Assembly (NCBI GenBank): GCA_001028025.1
Contig: LDAQ01000062.1
Span: 42,450-106,449 of the forward strand
DNA from: Faecalicatena fissicatena
GTDB lineage: Bacteria > Bacillota > Clostridia > Lachnospirales > Lachnospiraceae
DNA: 64,000 bases
Direction of reading: 5' to 3'
Each line of letters starts with the position of its first letter. The stretch's first letter is position 1. Below, one piece after another: positions 9,540 to 16,025 of the stretch. The notes under the pieces were generated by a model, which was not told the origin of the DNA, did no database searches, and was given only the letters and a program-made list of their open reading frames with translations. Both the position numbers and the translations under genes were made by a program.

Positions 9540-10442
9540 TTAATAGAACCGGATCCACTCCAGCAGTTCACTGTCAAGAACAAGCGGCGACTCCTTGATG
9601 AGCCGGACAGCTTCCCGGAACCCGTTCTCATTTTTTATCTTGAAGTAATACTTCAGCACTTCCTTTGCCGCCGCCAGATCCTGCTCCATTATCTCTTCTG
9701 CACATTTCACCCATTTCTCCACGCTGGCCCAGTCCTGATACTCACTCCTGAATTCAATGATATCTGCCAGCATGTTTCCGGTGATTCTCTCCTTCTCCTT
9801 CTGGTATAGTTCTTCCATATATCCTTCAAAGAAATTCAGATAAATCTTCTGCTCTGGTTCACTGAACACTTTTTTGTGGAGCATATTATCACAGAACTGA
9901 AGATACAAAAGGAGCGTATCGGTCTCTTTGCTGTTTTCATAGATTGACCGGAGACGTTTTTCCGTCTCTTTATATTTTGCGATAGTATCCGTGATATAGG
10001 ATGCCGCATAATGGACAACCTCGGAATCCTCCTGTGCCATGGCATTCTGAATTCCCCCCATGTATTCCTCCACATCCGGGCGCTTGAGCACCTCCAGAAA
10101 AAGCTGCCTTCGGTTCATGGTGTCAGAGATCATCAGTGCCTCTTCAATAGGCACTCTGTCAATCTCCTTCTCAATATCGTCGCCGATGATCATACGGGCC
10201 CTTTTTTTGCTGAAGCTCAGTTCCTCCTCATTCAGCAGCCCGTCATGTTTATGGAAGAGAATAAAGTTAAACAATTCACTGCACGATAAGAAGATAACTC
10301 CGACCACCGGAGTCAATATCATAAATACAGTCAGAAGAACGGCTTTTCGGTATTCTTTTTTTAATATGCCTCTGTACAGGAAATACACCAGTGCCAGACA
10401 CATATTTATAAACAAAATCCAGATAAACCATTTGTTTTCCAC
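9540..10442 (-). CDS. pelE: PelE-like membrane protein with helical repeats
   Basis: A 300-aa protein with two membrane segments at the N-terminus (about residues 5-22 and 32-55) followed by about 240 residues of charged helices consistent with TPR-like repeats. That is the architecture of PelE, which couples PelD to the synthase complex. Sequence conservation of PelE is low, so the call rests on architecture and on its place straight after the PelD-like gene, the order found in pel operons. The start is GTG at 10442, preceded by AGGAG at 9 nt; no in-frame ATG with a better site was seen. It ends 16 nt before the next gene. Confidence 0.65.
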   Translation of the reverse strand: MENKWFIWILFINMCLALVYFLYRGILKKEYRKAVLLTVFMILTPVVGVIFLSCSELFNFILFHKHDGLLNEEELSFSKKRARMIIGDDIEKEIDRVPIEEALMISDTMNRRQLFLEVLKRPDVEEYMGGIQNAMAQEDSEVVHYAASYITDTIAKYKETEKRLRSIYENSKETDTLLLYLQFCDNMLHKKVFSEPEQKIYLNFFEGYMEELYQKEKERITGNMLADIIEFRSEYQDWASVEKWVKCAEEIMEQDLAAAKEVLKYYFKIKNENGFREAVRLIKESPLVLDSELLEWIRFY

Positions 10443-10457
10443 TCTTGCCAGCTCCTA

Positions 10458-12581
10458 TCATCGAATTCCATTTTCTACCTGTATCCCGGCATCCTGAAAA
10501 CGCCGGATTACGTAATCGGCTTCCTTCTCGTTCGTATTCATAAGGATAATACAGATATCACCTTCTTTTTCACCGATGATATCTGTCTGCCTTACCAGGG
10601 AAGCTATTTTTGCATAAATCTCTTTCCCCTTGCCCGGCATAAATCCAGACGGTATTGTGAGCGCCGAATACTCCAGCTTATTCTGCTGTGATCCTTCCTG
10701 GCAGATCTGGTACATTTTATCAAATTCTTCTTCTCTCAGCACGTTCGTCCCCTCAATATACTGGTTCGCAAGACGGTTCCAGTATGTGGCCGCATGATTC
10801 ATGGACGCCTCGATCAGACGGCAGATCAGCGCCAGCATATTGGATTCGTAAAGGTTGATTTTTGAAAGGTCTTTTGTCCAGAGCATAACAATTGCGTTCA
10901 GTTTCTCTCTGTCATAGATCCCGCATGCATAGGACGGCAGGCCGGAATCAATCTCCCGGTTTCTGTATACCGTTCTCTCCACCAGTTCCCGCTGCATGAA
11001 AAAGTGCTCATCCGCATGAATGGATTTTCCCATCCGGCGCGCTTCTTCGGATGAGGCAGCCGCGAGACGCATGTACCCGGAATTATTACCCGTTATGTAG
11101 ATTGCAACATCATCGATATCCATCAGCTCCCGCGCCACGTCCACCGCCTGGAAGATGACCTTCTGCGGCTCCCAGAAGTCCAGCTGGCTGGATGCTTCAT
11201 ACACTCTTACCATGCTGTTTTCATAATTAACAATTCTTTTTTCATAGATCTCTTTTACATATCTGTTGCCGTCATAGATGCGGGTCATATCTACAAGCTC
11301 GCTCTGGTAGTACTTCTTTTCATCCTCCAGGTCGCCGTTCTTTCTTCTGTATTTGTCTCTCATATGCCCGACAATAACGCCAATCACAAGGATCTGCAGA
11401 ATGCCTGTAAAGGCTGCATAGTCAAAAGTGCCTCCCGTTATCAGAATCTCTCCAATTCTGGCAGCCAGTGTCAGCAGCGTTGCAAGCAGCGCATGGGCGC
11501 ATCCGTAAACAACGGCAATAATCACTACATAGATCAGGTACAGATCTGCAATACTTCCGAACCAGGTATCTTTCAGAAGAATAGTTAGCAGTGTGATGAC
11601 CAGAAACAGACCTACATTTTCCGCCAGAGGGAGCAGTTTGTCTTTGATGACCGACTTTTTACTTTCCTCCCTTATTTCAAGATCTTTCTCTTTTTCATAT
11701 ATTTTATAGAGTCCGCTCAGCCCTTCCTCCAGGCTGAATTTTTCACAGAACCCAAGCTTTTCCTGCTGCGGCTCGTGTATATCGGGCAGAGGCTCTGTTT
11801 TAAACTCCGCCTCTCTGACCTCGGTCTCCCGGCCCTGAACCACCGTCTTTACCGCTTCGATAAGCTGCCGTTCCGTATACACAGAACCCGGCATCAGATA
11901 GCTTTTTTCCCGTTCTCCGCATAGAAATACCCGCATCAGAGTATCTACTGCGTCATTGACGTACAGCACCCGGTGCGGCCTCCCTGCTTCTATTTCCATT
12001 TCTGTACCGGTAAAAAAGCTTTCCATCAGTCTTGAACAGATGTTATAATCATGGGTTTTATAATCCCCATAGACTTCCGGATACCGTACTACCGATATAT
12101 CGAATTCACCCGGAACGTTCTGTTCCGCACACATGTATTCCGTCTGGATCACGGTCTGCATGAGAATAGAGTCCGCCTCAAAGTCGGTGCTTTTATCTAT
12201 TACAGCATCTCTGCAGTTGTTATATACTCCAAGAGAGGAGCAGTAGATAACCTGCCTGATTCCCGCTTCTTTTGCACTCATCAGAATATTTGTAATACTG
12301 GTCAGATAGCGCACAGACTCCTGGTTCATATCCTTCCATGTAAATTTCGTATCGCAGATCCCCAGAATCAGCAGCAGATCCGCCTGCACATTCTTCATAA
12401 TGGTGCCGATATTTTTGCTGCGGTAACTGAAATTGTATTCCTGAAAAACACCCGTCCGGGGCTTTTCTCTTTTTGCTTTTTCCGAACCTGTTATGACAAA
12501 GATATCATGCTTCTCTTTTTTCAGTCTGGAAATCAATTCCCTGCAGAATACACCATACTCTCCACAAATCAACACTTTCAT
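10458..12581 (-). CDS. pelD: PelD-like c-di-GMP receptor fused to an SDR domain
   Basis: A 707-aa protein with four parts. Residues 1-290 are an extended SDR (NAD-epimerase-like) domain: CGEYGVFCREL opening, YCSSLGVYN, and VYGDYK; the Tyr of the Y-x3-K pair is present (TEYMCAEQ) but the Lys is replaced by Glu, so catalysis is doubtful. Residues 314-409 hold about four membrane segments. Residues 440-595 look like a GAF domain. Residues 600-707 are a degenerate GGDEF domain with RQTD at 664-667 lying five residues before EGDIC at 673-677, exactly the spacing of the c-di-GMP inhibitory site to GGDEF. PelD proteins bind c-di-GMP there and switch on polymerisation. The ATG overlaps the DUF2304 stop by 4 nt. 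Confidence 0.85.
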   Translation of the reverse strand: MKVLICGEYGVFCRELISRLKKEKHDIFVITGSEKAKREKPRTGVFQEYNFSYRSKNIGTIMKNVQADLLLILGICDTKFTWKDMNQESVRYLTSITNILMSAKEAGIRQVIYCSSLGVYNNCRDAVIDKSTDFEADSILMQTVIQTEYMCAEQNVPGEFDISVVRYPEVYGDYKTHDYNICSRLMESFFTGTEMEIEAGRPHRVLYVNDAVDTLMRVFLCGEREKSYLMPGSVYTERQLIEAVKTVVQGRETEVREAEFKTEPLPDIHEPQQEKLGFCEKFSLEEGLSGLYKIYEKEKDLEIREESKKSVIKDKLLPLAENVGLFLVITLLTILLKDTWFGSIADLYLIYVVIIAVVYGCAHALLATLLTLAARIGEILITGGTFDYAAFTGILQILVIGVIVGHMRDKYRRKNGDLEDEKKYYQSELVDMTRIYDGNRYVKEIYEKRIVNYENSMVRVYEASSQLDFWEPQKVIFQAVDVARELMDIDDVAIYITGNNSGYMRLAAASSEEARRMGKSIHADEHFFMQRELVERTVYRNREIDSGLPSYACGIYDREKLNAIVMLWTKDLSKINLYESNMLALICRLIEASMNHAATYWNRLANQYIEGTNVLREEEFDKMYQICQEGSQQNKLEYSALTIPSGFMPGKGKEIYAKIASLVRQTDIIGEKEGDICIILMNTNEKEADYVIRRFQDAGIQVENGIR

Positions 12582-12964
12582 ATATTCGTATTCTCCTCTT
12601 CGGCTTTGCTGTTTAACCTGTCTTCCAGTTCTCTGTTTTTATCTTTTAAAAGTGCTACCTGCATTGCCAGTTCTTTGATTTCTGTCTCCATAGCAGATAT
12701 TGTGATTGTATGGCGCAGAATAATTAATATCATTACGATGAGAAAGAAAAAAATCAGTGAGGCCGGCGGCCACCATATCCCCAGCAGCTCTGCCGCCCAG
12801 GGCAGTATTTTAGGAAATATAGAAAGAAGCAGAAGACCTGCCACACCGCCGATCCATAAGATTGCCTGATTTTCTGAAAGGTGCTTTTTCTTCATTTCCA
12901 CGCACAGTCCATATAGCATCAGCAGGCATACTGCAATGGAAACAATTTGTAGAATAATACTCAT
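12578..12964 (-). CDS. DUF2304 family membrane protein
   Basis: A 128-aa protein with three hydrophobic segments (about residues 2-20, 34-50 and 62-84) followed by a charged coiled-coil tail rich in Glu and Lys. The LSENQAILWI and LLSIFP...LLGIWWPPASLIFF pattern is that of DUF2304 proteins, which are usually found beside DPM1-like GT2 enzymes in polysaccharide clusters; a matching GT2 lies further down this operon. The start was set at 12964, where GAGGAGG sits 7-8 nt upstream, rather than at an upstream in-frame ATG. The stop overlaps the PelD start (ATGA). Its exact biochemical role is not established. Confidence 0.8.
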   Translation of the reverse strand: MSIILQIVSIAVCLLMLYGLCVEMKKKHLSENQAILWIGGVAGLLLLSIFPKILPWAAELLGIWWPPASLIFFFLIVMILIILRHTITISAMETEIKELAMQVALLKDKNRELEDRLNSKAEEENTNI

Positions 12965-13015
12965 ACGACGTTCCTCCTCTGTCCTGTACTGCATGTACTC
13001 CTGTCAGTAAATTCT

Positions 13016-13408
13016 TTAGACCTGCCCGCTGAATATCAGCATTTCAGCTTCCTCAAAAGAATACAGTCTCAGTTCCTCAATCCATGGCTCATAGCCAAAC
13101 AGTCCCTGTCTGGCATTCTGTGCCAGCTCGATAAAAAGTTCTCCTGCCGTTTTAAGTGTCTTATATGTATGCAGTTCATAGTCCACCGTGCGTCCGTATA
13201 TTAAAATATATCCGTCCATGTCTGAAGAAACTTCAGAGATGCAGGGCATATAAATTTCACTGGTGTATTTATCCTTTACTGCCAGATAAACAATGATAAG
13301 TTCCGAATAAGGTATTTCCTCATTTATGCCTTCGTCATAGAGCAGAAGCATGGCTTTTTCCTGAAATACTATGCTCAGCGGGGCTATAATATGTGTTCTT
13401 TTTTCCAT
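13016..13408 (-). CDS. Unknown 130-aa protein, first gene of the pel operon
   Basis: A soluble protein of mixed alpha/beta character with no signal peptide or membrane segment. I do not recognise the family. It opens MEKRTHIIAPLSIVFQEKAM and has an acidic middle (EIPYSELIIVYLAV) and an aromatic-rich C-terminus (GYEPWIEELRLYSFEEAEM). An AAGGAAGG site lies before the ATG. It is the gene closest to the invertible promoter region and 52 nt ahead of the DUF2304 gene, so it should be co-expressed with the polymer genes. A regulatory or adaptor role is only a guess from position. Confidence 0.6.
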   Translation of the reverse strand: MEKRTHIIAPLSIVFQEKAMLLLYDEGINEEIPYSELIIVYLAVKDKYTSEIYMPCISEVSSDMDGYILIYGRTVDYELHTYKTLKTAGELFIELAQNARQGLFGYEPWIEELRLYSFEEAEMLIFSGQV

Positions 13409-13442
13409 TGTGTACCTTCCTTACTATCCTGTTATTGAAATA

Positions 13443-13464
13443 CCACAGAATCAATATTCTGTGG
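13443..13464 (-). repeat. Inverted recombination site IR1
   Basis: Arms CCACAGAAT and ATTCTGTGG around CAAT. It is the exact reverse complement of IR3 over 22 bp and lies 35 bp upstream of the first operon gene. Confidence 0.85.
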
Positions 13465-13668
13465 TAGGAAGCTCCGCAGAATTGGAATATTTTTACCATC
13501 GTTTATATTTATATAATCTATTTTTCTTTGCTCAGCTCATTTAGGGCGCAATAAAGCAGACCTGTTTTAAAGCTAAATATGCAGGTCTCATTGTGGTACA
13601 TATGGTTTTTATTATTGGCGGTTAACATTAGAAAAGTTTAAAATATTTCGTACTTATAAAATTATAGA

Positions 13669-13697
13669 TTGAATAATCAACGATTTTCATATATAAT
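13669..13697 (+). promoter_or_regulatory. Sigma-70 promoter inside the invertible segment, facing right
   Basis: TTGAAT at 13669-13674, a 17-bp spacer, and a perfect TATAAT at 13692-13697. In the present orientation it fires into IR2, IR3 and then antisense through the recombinase gene. After inversion between IR1 and IR2 its -10 box would fall at about 13503-13508 and read into the operon with a leader of about 90 nt; using IR3 the leader would be about 150 nt. Confidence 0.7.
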
Positions 13698-13735
13698 AAA
13701 ATCAAACAAATTTATGTAGGAACTACTTCCGTTTA

Positions 13736-13757
13736 CCACAGAATATTGATTCTGTTG
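13736..13757 (+). repeat. Recombination site IR2 (one mismatch)
   Basis: CCACAGAAT-ATTG-ATTCTGTTG. It differs from IR3 only at the third base from its right end and is in direct orientation to IR3, 62 bp away. Confidence 0.8.
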
Positions 13758-13797
13758 TAAAACAAGAAAAATTTGCGAGGTTTAGATCATCCTGCCA

Positions 13798-13819
13798 CCA
13801 CAGAATATTGATTCTGTGG
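13798..13819 (+). repeat. Recombination site IR3, abutting the recombinase gene
   Basis: CCACAGAAT-ATTG-ATTCTGTGG, ending 4 bp before the stop codon of the recombinase gene. Exact inverse of IR1. Confidence 0.85.
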
Positions 13820-13823
13820 TTTT

Positions 13824-14663
13824 TTATATTATCAGCTGCATTCTGTCCAGTATCCTGTCAAAGTTTCTGTAGCTGGATGCAACATAAATTCTAGTCGTCT
13901 CAATGGATGAATGTCCCAGAATATCCGCAAGATGGGAGAGATTTTTTTCCACCGCATAAAAGCTTCTTGCAAACAAATGCCTGAGGTTGTGCGGATATAC
14001 CTTCTGCTGCTCAACCCCTGCTGCAGAGGACAGTTTTTTCATCTCATGAAAGATATTAGATCGGTCAACAGGATTGCCGTTTTTAGTAATAAACACACAG
14101 CCTTCCTCGATATTTTTAAGGCCCATATATTTCTTCAGCCTGCTTTTCAATTCTTTAGGAAGAAGCACCACCCGGTGCTTACCCTTCATATTAATTTCTG
14201 CGCGGCCCTGCCTTACTGCATTTGCTGTAATATATTTCAGCTCACTTATCCGGATTCCGGTGCCGCATAATGTCAGCAGGATATAATACAGCCGGATCTT
14301 ACCCATCTGTCTGGCGGTTGCCAGCAATGTCTTATACTCATCCTCTTTTAGTTCCCTTTCTTCTTCAATAAAAGACTTTTTTTGAACTTTCATAAATTTT
14401 ATCCGGTATTCAGACATTCCAGTAAATTCAAGGAAAGCATTTACAGCTGAAAGCTTTACATTAATGGTCTGCGCCTTATAATTCAGCTGTAATGCATTCC
14501 TGTATTCCATAAGCCTGCTTTTATTGATTTTCCGGCCGTCCAGAAATTCGATCAAATTCTGTAGTTCCCTCATATACTTTTCAACCGTGGCTGAAGATTT
14601 TTCACTCATGATTAATTCTTTTTCGAATTCTTTTGCTTTTTTAGTAGTTATTTTTTCTGTCAT
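13824..14663 (-). CDS. Tyrosine site-specific recombinase (XerC/D-like)
   Basis: A 279-aa phage-integrase family recombinase. An N-terminal SAM-like core-binding domain covers about residues 1-95 (EKYMRELQNLIEFL). The catalytic domain shows the full set: Arg in CGTGIRISELKYI, Lys in the beta-hairpin MKGKHRVVLLP, H-x-x-R in YPHNLRHLFARSF, His in LGHSSIETTRIY and the nucleophile Tyr260. An AAGGAGA site precedes the ATG. It ends next to a 22-bp site of a set of three that brackets the promoter region of the pel operon, so it is the natural candidate to invert that segment. It is short and lacks an arm-binding domain, as in Xer-like and invertase-type recombinases rather than phage integrases. 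It has its own signals and is not part of the pel operon. Confidence 0.92.
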   Translation of the reverse strand: MTEKITTKKAKEFEKELIMSEKSSATVEKYMRELQNLIEFLDGRKINKSRLMEYRNALQLNYKAQTINVKLSAVNAFLEFTGMSEYRIKFMKVQKKSFIEEERELKEDEYKTLLATARQMGKIRLYYILLTLCGTGIRISELKYITANAVRQGRAEINMKGKHRVVLLPKELKSRLKKYMGLKNIEEGCVFITKNGNPVDRSNIFHEMKKLSSAAGVEQQKVYPHNLRHLFARSFYAVEKNLSHLADILGHSSIETTRIYVASSYRNFDRILDRMQLII

Positions 14664-14761
14664 ATATTTCTCCTTCCTTTTATATTATTAATATACAACC
14701 CTGACAGAAAAACATACGTTTTGAAAGTCGTTTTTTCTTTTTTATTTTAAAACGAATAAGA

Positions 14762-14812
14762 TAAAAAAGCTCCACGGTACCACCGCCTTTCGGCGATCGT
14801 ACAGTGAAGCTT
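14762..14812 (-). terminator. Rho-independent terminator of the signal peptidase gene
   Basis: On the minus strand the arms AAGCTTCACTGTAC and GTACCGTGGAGCTT pair around an inner GCCGAAAGGCGG hairpin and are followed by TTTTTT. Confidence 0.85.
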
Positions 14813-14848
14813 TCATTTTAACAATTCTTTATTCTCTGGTGTATATCC

Positions 14849-15367
14849 TTACGATATTCTGCCTATATACAGCCAGACCTTCCCCTTAATCTGTTTTCGT
14901 ATGACAGCACCAAAATCCCTCGAGTCCATAGACTCTTCCCGGTTGTCCCCCATGACGAAAACTTTTCCCTCCTCAACGGTATAAGGAAACTCTACACCGC
15001 CGACCTTCTTCTCTGTCTCTCCGTTGACGTAATGCTCATCCATCTTTTCACCGTTTACGTAAAGTTTTCCCTGTTTGATATCCACAGTATCTCCACCTAC
15101 TGCAACAACACGCTTCACATAATACTCTCCGGAAGGCATCCGCACAGACAGCACGTCCCCCTGCTCAAATCGTGGAATAATCCGGGTATAAAACGCGATC
15201 TCATTATTATGAAGCGTTGGATACATGGATTTTCCCTTCACAAATGATATCCCTATAATAAAATGAAACAGAATAAATACCACAAGAAAAATTATAATAA
15301 TCTCAATAATATCGTGCAGCCACTTCTGCTTTTTCCCATCATATTTGCCTAATAATCTCTTTGACAT
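14849..15367 (-). CDS. lepB: Signal peptidase I
   Basis: A 172-aa type I signal peptidase of the short Gram-positive (SipS-like) form. It removes signal peptides from exported proteins at the outer face of the membrane. One N-terminal membrane segment (about residues 19-40) leads into the catalytic part. Ser47 lies in GKSMYPTL and Lys85 in YYVKRVV, the Ser-Lys dyad; the later box GDNREESMDSRDFG is also typical. Start choice is uncertain: ATG at 15367 and GTG at 15376 are in frame and neither has a strong ribosome site. It has its own promoter and terminator. It lies beside the giant secreted protein gene, and a dedicated role in processing it is possible but not shown. Confidence 0.92.
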   Translation of the reverse strand: MSKRLLGKYDGKKQKWLHDIIEIIIIFLVVFILFHFIIGISFVKGKSMYPTLHNNEIAFYTRIIPRFEQGDVLSVRMPSGEYYVKRVVAVGGDTVDIKQGKLYVNGEKMDEHYVNGETEKKVGGVEFPYTVEEGKVFVMGDNREESMDSRDFGAVIRKQIKGKVWLYIGRIS

Positions 15368-15401
15368 CGAATTCACTGCTTTCTATTAATTATTTACACC
15401 T

Positions 15402-15429
15402 ATTATACCCCGGATTTGGAATAAGTCAA
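15402..15429 (-). promoter_or_regulatory. Sigma-70 promoter of the signal peptidase gene
   Basis: On the minus strand TTGACT (15429-15424), a 16-bp spacer and TATAAT (15407-15402), about 35-40 bp ahead of the start codon. Confidence 0.7.
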
Positions 15430-15447
15430 AGGGGTCTGACCCCTTTG
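15427..15447. repeat. Perfect 8-bp-arm palindrome overlapping the -35 box
   Basis: CAAAGGGG and CCCCTTTG arms around TCTGA. It lies directly upstream of, and overlaps by three bases, the -35 box of the lepB promoter, and sits between it and the terminator of the neighbouring operon. Confidence 0.6.
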
Positions 15448-15470
15448 CGGTCCATTTTCAGAATATTCTT

Positions 15471-15503
15471 AAAAAAGCCCCGGAAGTCTCCTCCAGGGGC
15501 TTT
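15471..15503 (-). terminator. Rho-independent terminator of the giant-protein operon
   Basis: On the minus strand AAAGCCCC pairs with GGGGCTTT, followed by a T run. It lies 16 bp after the stop of the 63-aa gene. Confidence 0.88.
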
Positions 15504-15518
15504 ATTGCTTTTTTATTG

Positions 15519-15710
15519 TTATGCTTTGCCGTCAATCTCTACAGTGTCATTTGTGTACAGCTCGGATAACTGGTCTTCCAGATCATTTTCCTCTTTTTTC
15601 ATGTTGTGGTGCTTTACCGCAAATCCCACGATAACAACAATCAAAACGATGAGTGCAGGAATATCCCACCAGCAAAAGCCAAGCACTGTGTGTGAAAATA
15701 TATATGACAT
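15519..15710 (-). CDS. Small single-pass membrane protein, WDxPAL type (63 aa)
   Basis: A 63-aa protein with one membrane segment (about residues 15-34) preceded by LGFCWWDIPAL and followed by a basic stretch (KHHNMKK) and an acidic helix (ENDLEDQLSELY). The charge pattern predicts the tail in the cytoplasm. It is a clear paralogue of the 70-aa protein encoded just upstream. Both share LG-x-C-x-WD-x-PAL, a hydrophobic run, then FAV-x-x-HN. An AAAGGAGG site lies 7 nt from the ATG. It is the last gene before a strong terminator and is therefore co-transcribed with the giant surface protein gene. No known family is recognised. A role in membrane assembly or retention of the giant protein is an inference from context. 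Confidence 0.8.
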   Translation of the reverse strand: MSYIFSHTVLGFCWWDIPALIVLIVVIVGFAVKHHNMKKEENDLEDQLSELYTNDTVEIDGKA

Positions 15711-15735
15711 ATTGATTCCTCCTTTTCATTTTGTG

Positions 15736-15769
15736 CTGTCCGCCGTCGGAGCGATCCGGCGGCGTCAGC
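15736..15769 (-). other. Intercistronic GC-rich stem-loop
   Basis: CCGCCGGA and TCCGACGGCGG form a strong hairpin between the 70-aa and 63-aa genes. There is no T run, so mRNA stabilisation or partial attenuation is more likely than termination. Confidence 0.6.
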
Positions 15770-15777
15770 CATTGTTG

Positions 15778-15990
15778 TTATGCTTTCACAGGCTCCTCAC
15801 CTGCTGTTCCTTCTTTGATTGCTTTGATCTTTTCTTCCAGCTCATCTTCGAAATTGTTCTGACGCTTCTTCTGATTATGCTTATGCACTGCGAATACGAC
15901 TATCATGATGATTCCCACCAGCAGCGCCGGTAAATCCCAGAAGCATAACCCTAAGCTGTTGTGTATAAACTGATATAAATTATACAACAT
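15778..15990 (-). CDS. Small single-pass membrane protein, WDxPAL type (70 aa)
   Basis: A 70-aa protein with LGLCFWDLPAL at about residues 13-23, then a hydrophobic run (LVGIIMIVVFAV), a basic KHNQKKR stretch and a charged helical tail (FEDELEEKIKAIKEG). It is the paralogue of the following 63-aa protein. The conserved Cys lies at the outer edge of the membrane segment. AAAGGAGGG stands 6 nt before the ATG, a very strong site, and the gene begins 36 nt after the stop of the giant protein gene, so the two are one transcription unit. No family is recognised. The giant protein has a comparable C-terminal segment with Cys-Cys at the membrane edge and a basic, then acidic tail, which suggests the partners meet in the membrane. 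Confidence 0.8.
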   Translation of the reverse strand: MLYNLYQFIHNSLGLCFWDLPALLVGIIMIVVFAVHKHNQKKRQNNFEDELEEKIKAIKEGTAGEEPVKA

Positions 15991-16025
15991 ATGGTTCCCT
16001 CCTTTTACTTCTTGCGCTGCTTTGA

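Larger units (their letters stand above)
13443..13819. other. Probable invertible promoter segment upstream of the pel operon
   Basis: The 415-bp gap between the operon and the recombinase gene is bounded by copies of one 22-bp site: 13443-13464 in one orientation, 13736-13757 and 13798-13819 in the other. Each site has 9-bp arms CCACAGAAT and ATTCTGTGG around an asymmetric 4-bp centre (CAAT or ATTG), the layout of a tyrosine recombinase core site. Between them is a sigma-70 promoter pointing right, away from the operon. No comparable leftward promoter was found within the segment. Recombination between inverted copies would turn the promoter towards the operon. This resembles recombinase-driven promoter switches of gut bacteria. 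Confidence 0.75.

Noticed and set aside
13558..13588. AGACCTG/CAGGTCT inverted repeat inside the invertible segment as a terminator
   Set aside because: The arms are only 7 bp with a 17-nt loop and no T run on either strand; a protein site is possible but unsupported.
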